The position numbers were made by a program, and so were the translations under genes. Shown one piece after another: positions 47,348-56,787 of a DNA stretch of 64,000 nt. The stretch's first letter is position 1, and every line of letters begins with the position of its first letter. Source of the DNA: Fagopyrum homotropicum (taxonomy: Eukaryota > Streptophyta > Magnoliopsida > Caryophyllales > Polygonaceae); the NCBI GenBank assembly GCA_033239125.1, contig BSWB01000005.1, positions 47,972,993 to 48,036,992 on the forward strand, in the 5' to 3' direction. Below the pieces are notes generated by a model. It worked only from the letters and a program-made list of their open reading frames with translations, searched no databases and had not been told where the DNA came from.

Positions 47348-48421
47348 CTGCAAAATTAATATATTATAGATATACATATATAACCAGTTGATTAAAATTA
47401 TGCATATGAAGTATGGTCTTTAAAATAAATACGAGTCTAACTCAGAAATAGTGGGTAGGATAGTGGAACTTGTATGCATGGATAGCTTCTATCAACATCA
47501 ATTCAAAGGCCCAAATAAAAACGAGGCCCGCTCATCTTGAAATAACAACTCATATACAAAGACTCAACCAAAAACTCACTTAAGTATTAGATAATCCACC
47601 TCTAACATATATTATAGCATCTAACACATTCAAGCTACCATAACTAGAAGATCTCTCCTAGCCTCATAGTTAACAACTTTAGACATATTAGCCACCTATA
47701 ACACATCATGAACATCTTATCTAAGACACTAGACTTACGCCTATTACACAAGTTACAACCTTACATGCATTTACATAACCACAACTATATAATACATTAT
47801 TATATGAATCATAATTCTAACAATCTTCACACTTATACCATACAGAAATTAAATTGCAAAGAAAATGAACTCTTATTCAATGGAGAAAAGCAAATATATA
47901 TACATTGTCAGCTGATGTCTACTGCGCTCCAATATTCTAGGGCTAATTTCATCTGTACAAAACCGATGAACCATCATAAATCATAACAAAGAAGACAAAA
48001 TATAAACAAATAATACAGAAAGAGACGCAACTCAACCTAAAGTTACTATTAATCAATAAAATATTGAACCTAAGAATGAATAATTCATCAAGTTCAGTTT
48101 GGGTTTGAAGAATATATTGCCACCATGAGAAGAAACTTCTTCAATTATTGGATAGATTTTATATTTGGCCAAGTTAGCCACCAACTTGCTAACAATGATT
48201 TTTGAGCAAGCCAAACTTAAACTCGAAAAATTTGTATACCAATTGAAAATTTGTATACCAGTTGATCAAACTTTGGCTTGTATTCTGGAGTGACAATTTT
48301 TATAGCCCCCATCTCAAACAAGAACACGTAATATGAATAATCAAGACCAAATGAATTCACTCATGAAATTTATCAATCATATAGAGTTGTAAAGGATGAT
48401 GGTGGAGAAGTGGAGTCTTAC

Positions 48422-48496
48422 CTCAAGCTCTGCACCAGATGCTTCCTTCATTTTCTCTACAATCTTCTTCAGATCAATATCACGCATGAGATTCAT
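48422..48496 (-). pseudogene. Captured proteasome ATPase RPT6 exon
   Basis: The minus strand encodes MNLMRDIDLKKIVEKMKEAS followed by GAELE, then donor GTAAGA at 48421. This corresponds to the helix after the AAA core of 26S proteasome subunit RPT6 (typical MNLMRGIDLKKIAEKMNGAS GAELK). The Walker A and B motifs are not included. It is 75 nt in frame with no stop. It lies between other unrelated captured pieces, which shows exon-scale capture rather than duplication of one gene. Confidence 0.8.
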
Positions 48497-48954
48497 GTAT
48501 TTATAATTTATGTATTTATAACATGATTCAACCTTCCAGACTCTAATCTCCCGAAGGGGATCCCCGCCCGAAACTAGTAGTTAAGTCAGTTTGTTAGGTT
48601 TGGAATCTAAAAATGCTTAAAACTATCATACTCATTATCAGGTTGCTCATAGTTTAGATGTCAGTCCAATCAAACATTGAACAAGCAAGCATAACCAAAA
48701 AGAAAAAGAAAAAAAATATGCAGCTATTTAAGCCAGCTTGTTAGGTTTGCAGAACAAAAAAGAACACTCAACAATCTCAACTCCATAATAACAGAAATAA
48801 TACCTAAAGGATAAAAATACCTGTTTGAAATCAGTCCCAGAGAGCCAAACTTTGACCTTGAAAGTAAATAGTAGAATGAATCAAACTTGACCTTGAAACT
48901 AAACTAAAAAGTAGAGAATAATGCCCATCTTAATGGTGAAGGAATATGAACTCA

Positions 48955-49180
48955 CAAACTGATTGTTGAATGTGTGAACTTTGCCTAGTAAAATCTTAAC
49001 TGTAACTGCACTCCCTCTATATTCCAATTTCTTCACACAGTTCACCTTCCCATTATCTGACCAAAGACCAACTTCATGAAGATCTCCTTCTTTCTAGCAT
49101 ATATTAACCGTCACTCCACCCCGCGCCTTCAGCCCCTTGACGCAACCGTTAGCCCACTTGTCACGCGGCAGAAATGATGA
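48955..49180 (-). pseudogene. Captured GH95 alpha-fucosidase C-terminus
   Basis: The minus strand reads LPRDKWANGCVKGLKARGGV then TVNIC, a TAG stop (49094-49096, where the family has Trp), KEGDLHEVGLWSDNGKVNCV, and KKLEYRGSAVTVKILLGKVHTFNNQ. From memory this is the C-terminal domain of plant alpha-L-fucosidase 2 (GH95, FUC95A), cell-wall enzymes that remove fucose from xyloglucan. The catalytic domain is absent. Apart from the single nonsense change the ~70 residues are open, so capture or selection relaxation is fairly recent. Confidence 0.8.
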
Positions 49181-49408
49181 GTTACAACCTGAACATGATT
49201 CGCAAAGACCGACGTCCCTTCCAAGCTCCATCGGGATCGGAAGAGGCAAGAAATTGAGCAGCAAGAACGTTTGCAATAACACAGTGGTTATCGTGAACAT
49301 ACCTCTTTGTCAAAACCTAAAAAACAAACACAAAAATCTGAACATGATTGGAAAAATAATCTCCTAACTGAAGATAAAAGAAGCTAGGAAATGAAATTTA
49401 GCGAAAAC

Positions 49409-49504
49409 CTGATCATAATAAGCATCAATCGAAGCGATACACTTACCAAAATCGGTTTTAACCGTGTAGCCCCATTTGTCGAACTTTAGAACTTCTTCTC
49501 CCAT
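49409..49504 (-). pseudogene. Captured TTC38-like first exon
   Basis: ATG at 49504 on the minus strand opens exactly 32 codons, GEEVLKFDKWGYTVKTDFG through CIASIDAYYDQ, ending at CAG/GTTTTC (donor at 49408). It resembles the start of plant tetratricopeptide repeat protein 38 homologues (consensus MGEEVLKFDKWGY, CISAINAYYHQ). The TPR region is not included. Because it holds a native start codon with 5' UTR-like sequence upstream (49505-49680), it could supply translation initiation to a chimeric transcript reading leftward across the element. Confidence 0.7.
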
Positions 49505-49716
49505 CGATTTCTTTCTGGTTTTAAGTTGGTAAGAGTTGATCGTCCCGATCCACCTCCGCTACAACCGTCGCGAGATGATGGTATATGGTGGCCGAACTAG
49601 TGCGGTGGCGCCGGAAGACCCTCTGGACGAGGTTGTTGAAGGAGAAGATCGACAAAGGGGACGGGTAGGGTTTAGCGAAGAGAGAAACTGAGGCTAAATT
49701 TTATTATACCTATTAT

Positions 49717-49925
49717 ACCACGGTTATTCAAATAACCGGGGTTCGAGAATCTTTGATCACCACGGATTGTTATGATAACCGTGCTATTATCCGAAAATTT
49801 AATATTTTACCCCGCTTAGTTTATATAACCGGGGTTCAAATTTTTTTTTTTATAAAATTCGATTGTCCACGGTTATACATGTAACCGTGGTCCGAAAATT
49901 TCCTTGATCACGGTTCTTTCGAACC
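49717..49925. repeat. CACTA right subterminal repeats
   Basis: Contains CCACGGTTATTCAAATAACC (49719-49738), the perfect palindrome CCACGGTTATACATGTAACC(GTGG) at 49867-49890, and GATCACGGTTC near 49906. They share the ACCACGGTT core with the left end. Confidence 0.85.
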
Positions 49926-49968
49926 GCTCCAACATAAGCGAGGTCTATGGGGGGTTTTTGTAGTAGTG

Positions 49969-49971
49969 TGA
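49969..49971 (+). other. TGA target duplication, right
   Basis: Pairs with 45013-45015. Removing the CACTA and one TGA restores an uninterrupted gypsy RNase H to integrase reading frame at this point. Confidence 0.9.
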
Positions 49972-51566
49972 GTTGATCAAGAACTTTGTCCTTGAGATTA
50001 TGTATCATCCAGGGAAGGCGAATGTTGTACCTGACTCTCTGAGTAGGAAGACGCCTTGAGAGAAGGCGATTTCGAGACTGACAGTTCAACCTCAGCTTTA
50101 GAGGGGATCTAGCTTGGCTAGATATGGACATCTAGTTTCCTGATGAGGATGCTCAGTTGTACACCTTAGGGGTTCTACTTGGTCTGTTGGGTGAGATCCA
50201 ACAGAAGCCCGACCATAATGAGGATCACAGAGAGGGTGCCTCTTGGAGAGGAACCACATTTCTCCATTGGAGCATATGGAGTGTTGAGACGCCAAAACCG
50301 CATTTGTGTACCTGCTGATGCAGAGATGAGACAGAGGATCTTACAGGAGGCTCACAATACACCTTACTCAGTACATCCAGGTACGAGTAAGATGTACCAT
50401 GATGTGAGACGCTCATATTGGTGGGGAGGGCTGAAGCCCGATGTAGCCAGATTTGTGGCATAGTGTTCGACCTGCCAACAGGTCAAGATCGAGCATCACA
50501 TACCTGGAGGTGAGCTCCATCACTGCCAGTACCGCAGTGTAAGTGGGAGGACGTCTCCATGGACTTTGTGACCGGATTGAGGCCCAATAGGAGTTTTAAT
50601 GTTATATGGGTTGTTGTTGATAGATTGACGAAGACAACACATTTCATTCCTATCAGAGAGACGTGGCCAGTGAGAAGATTGGTTGAGGAGTACACTAGAC
50701 ATATAGTAAGAATCCATGGTGTACCGAGGACGATCGTCTCTAATCGAAATGGACGGTTTACTTCGAGGTTTTGGCAGTAAATTCAGACTGCTTTGGGGAC
50801 AAGTCTACACTTCACGACTACGTTTCACCCCTAGACAGGCGGTCAGTCAAAGAGGACCATCCAAACCCTTGAGGATATGCTGCGAGCTTGTGTGTTGGAT
50901 TGGGGACAAGGATGGTCTGATTACCTCCTATTGGTTGAATTCTCATACAACAACTAGCATGCATCAATTGGGATGGCTCCATATGAGGTACTATATGGAC
51001 GTAGGTGTCGTACACCATTATGCTAGGATGAACCTAGAAGTATCAGTGGGATAGCGCCAGAGCAGATTCAAGATAATATGGCTCGAGTAGTGCTGATTAG
51101 AGAGAGGATGCTGGCTGCACAGAGTCGCCAAAAGTCATATGTAGACAGGAGGAGTCGACCTCTAGAGTTCAGAGTGGGAGCTCATGTCTAGCTAAAAGTA
51201 TCTACGATGCGAGGCATTAGACGTTTTGGAATAAAGGGGAAGCTGAGTCCCCGATATGTCGATCCTTTCGAGATATTGGATAGAGTCGGGAGGGCAGCCT
51301 ACAGATTAGCATTGCCTATTAGCTTAGAGGGTGTTCATCTTGTGTTCCATGTGTCTCAACTGAGGGAGTATATACGAGATCCGAGGCACATTGTGAGTTA
51401 TGATGATTTAGTGGTTGAGCCAAACCACACCTTTGTTGATCATCCTATTGCAGTCCTAGAGCGAGGTGTGAGACGCCTGCGTTCAAAGGACATCCCCATG
51501 TTGAGGATACAGTGGTCGAGACGAGGACCTGAGGAGACTACATGGGAGACCGAGGATAGTATCTAG
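49972..51566 (+). pseudogene. Gypsy integrase and chromodomain-like tail
   Basis: Continues from 45015: LEIMYHPGKANVV end of RNase H, HHCC zinc finger (CVPADAEMRQRILQEAH...CSTCQQVK, 50305-50485), integrase core (WVVVDRLTKTTHFIPI, 50607 on), C-terminal GKLSPRYVDPFEILDRVG (51237), and tail VLERGVRRLRSKDIPMLRIQ...WETEDSI (51455-51566). It is dead: the second catalytic Asp is Asn (AAT, 50742-50744), the Glu is Lys (AAG, 50850-50852), and TAG stops occur at 50832, 51024 and 51189. Confidence 0.9.
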
Positions 51567-52167
51567 AGGAACTATCCAGAGTTTTATGCTGAGATAGATG
51601 CACCTACGATCAATGAGTAGATCTTAGTGCTATCTTTGTGAGTATGTGATTTTGTACTTATGTGCTTACGTGCCTTGATGTGTTTATTCCATGCTACCTA
51701 TGATGTGATTTATGATCTTATTATATCTTGATGTGCTAGCATGATGTATGATTATAGTTGAAGGATGTTGTTTCCTCCATGCTATCTGAGTGCTATTAGG
51801 ATTTATTTGGAGATGGTTCTTTCCTCCATGCTACCTTGTTGGACATAGTTTCATTGGAGATGTTATTCCTACATACATTATATATGAGTATGATTTGGCT
51901 AGAGATGTACTTCCTCTATGCCCTTTGATGTGAGTATGGGAAGAGATGTGATTCCTCTATGCTTTTGGGTAGCGTTATGACCCTACTTTTTGGAGTTGAG
52001 GATTCCTCCATGATGGTGTTTTGATTTTATAGATTGATATAGCTTGTGACCTTCTGAGCGGAGATGTGATACCTCCGATAGAGAGAGAGTTATACCTCAA
52101 CACATGGGTCCGAGAGGATTTGGAATTCTGCAAGTTTCGGGTTGAAACTTATTTTTAGGGGGTGAGA
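51567..52167 (+). other. Gypsy 3' untranslated region, repeats and PPT
   Basis: No gene. The degenerate TTCCTCYATGC repeat array spans about 51750-52090. The palindrome-like AAGTTTCGGGTTGAAACTT (52132-52150) and the tract TTTTTAGGGGG (52153-52163) lead into the LTR. Confidence 0.8.
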
Positions 52168-53602
52168 TGTAAGAGCCTTAGTTGCTGAGTTAATGAGATT
52201 GAGTGTTGAGGGCACATATTGTGCCTAAACCGCCCCTGCATGACCCAGAGGCCGCCCCTGTGGTTTGCCTGGGCCGCACCTGCGCCTCCTTGAGCCGCCC
52301 TGCGGTTTAGGGTGTGCTGCAGCCGTCTTTGTTGACTCTTGACCCGTGCTTTACTCCATTCCTTCCTTTATAAGCTTCCTTCTCTCTCTCTCCTGATGAG
52401 GGTTACCTCATTTGCAACTCCATTTTCTCCCTCACATTCCTCTTCTTGTTCTTCCTCTCTTGGATCTCTTTCTTGATCTTCCTTGAGCGTTGTTGAGTTT
52501 GTGAGAATTTTGGATGGCTTTGTTGTTGGTTGATGATGGTTATTGATGTTGTGCTTGTTGATAGCCAGCCTTGAGCTTGTGGAGTGTGTTTCCCTATGCA
52601 TAGGTTCAACTTGGTGAGTTCATCTCCCATCTCTTCTTATCTTTCTTCTTTCTTCTTTCTTCCTTCTTTTCTTCTTTCCTTCATCTATAGCTTAGTTCCA
52701 CAACTTTGATCTTGTGGCAACCATGATTGGCTTTATTTGATGTATATATGTATTTATATGGATGTGTATGGGTGTTGGCTGAAGAAGGAGGGAAGAGATC
52801 GAGTGAAGAAGCAAGGAGAAGCTAAAGGTGTGCCCTCTGCACACCAGCCGTCCCTGCGCCACCTTGGACCGCCCCAGCGCTGGCTGACAACCGCCCCTGT
52901 GCCACCTCCTAGCCGCCCCTGCGGCCATCTCCACCAGCCTTGCCTTGCTCTTGGTTATGCAGGCGTGTCTTGCTTCTAGGCTTGCCTATGGATGACATTG
53001 CCTCTTCCTTTCCTAGTATAAGAGTGTAGTACCATGCTAGGGAAAGATGAGAGTGTTCGGATGATGTATGATCATGTTATGCCTTATACGGCTTTTAAGG
53101 ACTACTAGGTGGTGAGGCTTAGGTTAAGGGTGATCCTATGGATCCCTTGGGTCTAGGTGTGACCCCTTTGATTGATAGGAGATTTACATATCTCTATGCC
53201 TTGTTATTGGGTAGTGTAACTTTCAGGATTGGAGGTTGATCGTGGTTGAGTGTTATACGAGGTTGAGGTAAGTACGTAGGACTTACTTAGCTACCATCCT
53301 TATATTGGGTGTTTGCATGAGTGGTGTGTGCGTTATATGTTTGCTATGATAGCATGTGATGTCAAGTATTACCGACCAATGTTTTATTTATAGCCCCGTA
53401 TGCGTGGCTGTGATAACCTTTCCCTTTCATCCCGCCGTGGAGTCTGGGAGGTTCTTTGACGCCAGGCCACTAGGTATACAGGAAGGGCGCAATCCACTCC
53501 CATTGGATACACGGGTTGTATGACCGACAATACTTCTAGATGGCTAGCAGCCCTAGAGGTGAGGATGATACGTTCCTCATGTCACATAGTTTCATCTATC
53601 TG

Positions 53603-53646
<44 letters not shown>

Positions 53647-54145
53647 CATATATACGATTTGAGTGAATGACTATTATATAAAGATAATAAATGGGTAAAT
53701 GTGTTATAGCATGCTGATGTGTTTATCTTTCATGATTGTGCTTGTGCTTATGCATTACCTTATATACGTATGGTTAGCTAATGGTTTCATACCATGTTGT
53801 AGATGCCTTGCACGATAGGCGTGCTGCTGAGTGATCTAGCAGGATGGAAGGCCGAGGACCTCTCGTACATAGGATAGTTGTGCCTTTTGGGGTTGTTTAT
53901 GTTTCCCTCTTGCGTGAGGATGATGTTTTGTTTACCTCTTGTGTGAGGATATTGTTTTATACTCGGCTATGATCTTGTTTACCTCTTTTGGTTGTACAGT
54001 TTTATACAGCTTCATGTATTTGTTTTATATCTATCAGTGCCATGTTGTAAGGTCCAGTGAGCTTGTTGTCAGGCTAGGGTCAGGATCCACTGTGAGATCC
54101 TAACCCAATGTGGCATCCCGAGTCCAGCGGATTTGGGGTGTTACA
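52168..54145 (+). repeat. Gypsy 3' LTR (1978 bp)
   Basis: Starts TGTAAGAGCC and ends GGGGTGTTACA. It contains a TATA-like box TTTATAAGC (52368), two clusters of GC-rich CCGCCCCTG-type repeats (52225-52330 and 52845-52925), an inverted GTAAGT/ACTTAC element (53268-53285) and a TATC microsatellite. Confidence 0.9.
53593..53645. repeat. (TATC)n microsatellite
   Basis: About twelve tetranucleotide units in the LTR. The related LTRs have only one or two units at this place (25246, 30300), so the expansion is specific to this copy. Confidence 0.95.
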
Positions 54146-54593
54146 CATATAAGCCTGATATCATCTCATGAGCGTAATATCCACTAGATGAATACATGTG
54201 TTTTGTTGATATGATCTCTTGTAGATAAATTATAATCAATAGCTAACGTTTTAAACCGATTATTTTTAGGTAATGCTGATCATAAGAACATTGCATGGAT
54301 GTGAACTATAGGATCTTGAAATTCGGAGTAATGTTACCCCAAGGGTTGGTTGAACTTGTTTTGAAGCTTTGTCATCATGGACGCTTACAAAGCCACAATT
54401 GTATAAGCAACGCTTGCAAGCAAGTCTTTATGTAAATGTTTTGCCAAATATCATGTTGGATGTTTTCTTTTTTTTTCGTGATTCTAGTTGCAAGGTTCTA
54501 TTTTTGAAGTTGGTATGAGACTAATTAATGTGACCCATTGTGTGAAACTTAGCCTAGTGACGTCTTGAGTTATTAAAAAACCGGGTTATTACA
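54146..54593 (+). repeat. Old gypsy LTR end, target of the younger element
   Basis: Diverged but recognisable: AGCTAACG(n)AAACCGATT (54240), GACCCATTGTG (54531) and a terminal GGGTTATTACA at 54593, in the order of a Tekay LTR end. The left part was displaced by insertion of the 43837-54145 element. No primer site is seen after 54593. Confidence 0.6.
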
Positions 54594-55284
54594 TATATAA
54601 TGTCATGTAAAGTAGTATATCTAAATAAAACCACAAGTCCAAAATATAAAATTACTCATTGGTCTTGTAAGCGTTCATGACGACGTATGAATAAAAAGCT
54701 TAACATATGCATGGAGTATAGTTGCGTGAGAAAAAATCGTTCACTTCATCTGAATTTGGAGTTCTCATAACATTCACATATTATTAGTGTTTCTATACTA
54801 ATTGTTTGTTAGAGTGCACTTCGTCCTTCAACTTCTTTCATCCTTATATTCAAACCGGTATTGTATATTTGTTAAATAGAGATGACATTGCGTCGGTCAT
54901 ATAATTGTAAGGAAAAGATATTTCTCGGTTTGAACCGTCATCCGATTCCACACCCCATCTTTTGATATTGAAGAAAACCAATTGTCTGACATATGCAATC
55001 TCAAACAAGTGTTAAGGAAATGTGTGGTTGTGCACTCCACATATAACTCTCAATGTCCATTTTTGAAGCTTCTCTTACGACCCTCGAGTTTGAACTTACA
55101 CCTGTTATTCTTCAACCTCACGTAGCTAGTTGATGACGCAAAATCAAGGTCAATGTCTTTCTTCTTACCAAGATCTTCGTACCGTTCGCATGTAAAAGAA
55201 ATATACAAAATATAACATTTTTTTACCATGATTTGTTTGAGATTAATACCATCCCCCCAATATAACTATACCAATACACTATAA
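54594..55284. other. Spacer, nothing recognised
   Basis: AT-rich sequence without open frames, repeats or motifs that I can assign. Confidence 0.5.
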
Positions 55285-55548
55285 GGCTCGTTTGGTACGA
55301 TTCCCATTGAATCAGGAATCGGAATCGGAATAAGTCATACCGATACCTCGTGTTTGGTAAGACTTATAATCGGAATGAAAATGATTTCATGGAATGACTC
55401 ATTCCAACTCTAGAGATTAGAGGAGTTGATTCCATAAATTAAAGGTGGGTATCATCCATTCCAAAATAAACTCATTTCAAATTTTAAACTACAATTATAT
55501 ATATATATATATATATATATAGGGTCGAGATCCGGTGAGAACTATTAT

Positions 55549-55730
55549 GGGCAATTTTGGTAACTAGGCCTTTTTGAGAAACTAGAGTAGTAACTAGGTT
55601 TTTTAATGTTTCAATTAAGTAAATATACCCCAACCTTTTGTATTTATTCTCAAACTCTACACACTCTTCTCTCGAGGGGTACATTTACTAAACACAAAAC
55701 TACAAAAAGTCTAGGAAACCAAATTGTTTC
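55549..55730. mobile_element. 182-bp Mutator-type MITE, second copy
   Basis: Starts GGGCAATTTTGGTAACTAGG and ends CCAAATTGTTTC, flanked by the perfect 9-bp duplication AACTATTAT (55540-55548 and 55731-55739). Same length and family as 17041-17222. A 9-bp duplication is the signature of Mutator-like transposition. Confidence 0.85.
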
Positions 55731-56639
55731 AACTATTATTACGGTGAGAAATAAGAACTTATATGAGTCGTCGGATTATATGATGAACGTCCAAGATTTA
55801 ATGAATTATATAAGGTAACCGTGCATTGTCTTGATTAGATAATTATTTATTAGGTAATTAAGTGTAAATGGCATATAAAATCATTACTGGTTAGGAAATA
55901 AAATATTGTTATTGTGATTTGTTCAAATTTGTTTTAGTAAATTTTATTATAAATATAAATTAGAAATATTTATGTTTTCTTTATTCGTGTTTACAAATTA
56001 AAGCAATATCCGGTTTACATTTTTTTTATATAATTTTATATTTACTATTAGGTATTATACAAAGAGCATGCATGAATAATTTTTTTTAAAGCATGCACGA
56101 TTAAGTATTATTGCACGTGTAATTTAAATATGGCACATTTTATGTATCGTTTTATTTATTATTTTACGTATACTTTATGTGTTTTTTTGAAAGCATGCAC
56201 TAGTAAATGAAAGAGAGATAATATGCACGATTTATGTTTTTTTGAAAGCATGCACGAGTAAGTGCACTAGTAAGTATTACAAGTTTTATGTTGTTTTCAA
56301 AGCATGCACGAGTAAGTGCAAATGAACATCAATGTGCATGTGCATGTATTGGTTGTGCACATGTACATTTCGTGCATATATTAGAATATGAGAATATTGG
56401 TGAAATAGGACCCTTTTTGTTTAGTGTAGACTAACTAGGCCCCTAACAAAATCAAATTAAAAAATAAAGATAAACTAGGGATTTAATACTATAATTAAGG
56501 ATAGAAGATAGGTAGTTAATTGATATTCTGTTTTTAAAAACCGGCAAAAAAGTTGAAATTGCTTTGAAAAAATTGGAAACTGTAAAACCAAGGATTCTCG
56601 AAATCTTTTTAAGCGGCTAATTCATATAAATCAGAATCA

Positions 56640-56787
56640 GTATCCCGTATTTCAAGTCAAATACTCTCTACTCTCTCGACTCCATTGAAGGCGATTGAAG
56701 CTATCTTCGTTGTGCATCGTCTTCTCCGTCTTGCAATCGTCGGTTTTCTGGTGTTCAACTTCATCGATTGTTGTTTAATTATACCAG
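56640..56787 (+). other. Exon-like 5' UTR fragment with splice donor
   Basis: A pyrimidine-rich, GC-richer patch (CTCTCTCGACTCCATTGAAG ... CTTCTCCGTCTTGCAATCG) ending in CCAG/GTAAGTTT at 56787 looks like a captured plant 5' UTR exon and intron start. No start codon or protein is identifiable. Confidence 0.35.

Larger units (their letters stand above)
45016..49968. mobile_element. CACTA transposon carrying host exons (4953 bp)
   Basis: The right end reads TAGTAGTG (complement CACTACTACAAAAA), and the left end CATAAGTACAAAGAGG is a decayed version of the same repeat. It is flanked by TGA. Subterminal ACCACGGTT motifs, often as hairpins, fill 45150-45340 and 49715-49925; these are expected transposase-binding repeats. 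No transposase is present. The interior carries exon fragments of at least five host genes, all on the minus strand, with their splice sites. This is a Pack-CACTA-type, non-autonomous gene-capturing element. Confidence 0.9.
43837..54145 (+). mobile_element. Gypsy element, 5' truncated, CACTA-interrupted
   Basis: Starts inside reverse transcriptase and continues through RNase H (to 45015), then integrase and chromodomain-like tail (49972-51566), 3' untranslated repeats, polypurine tract and the 3' LTR (52168-54145). A CACTA transposon interrupts it at 45016-49968 with a TGA target duplication. The 5' LTR, gag and protease are missing. The right flank CATAT lies inside an older LTR. Confidence 0.9.

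Noticed and set aside
47905..47960. Exon-like stretch MKLALEYWSAVDIS after a TACAG acceptor (minus strand)
   Set aside because: Too short and unidentified; possible sixth capture but not supportable.
47708..47986. 92-codon frame in the CACTA interior
   Set aside because: AT-driven composition (Asn, Tyr, His, Leu), plus strand unlike the captured exons, no motif.
48530..48590. Possible further captured exon (GGDPLREIRVWKV on the minus strand)
   Set aside because: Plausible sequence but no family recognised and no clear splice borders, so not listed as a feature.
53593..53645. Regular repeat that might be taken for a CRISPR-like array
   Set aside because: A simple TATC microsatellite with no spacers; CRISPR arrays are not expected in a plant genome.
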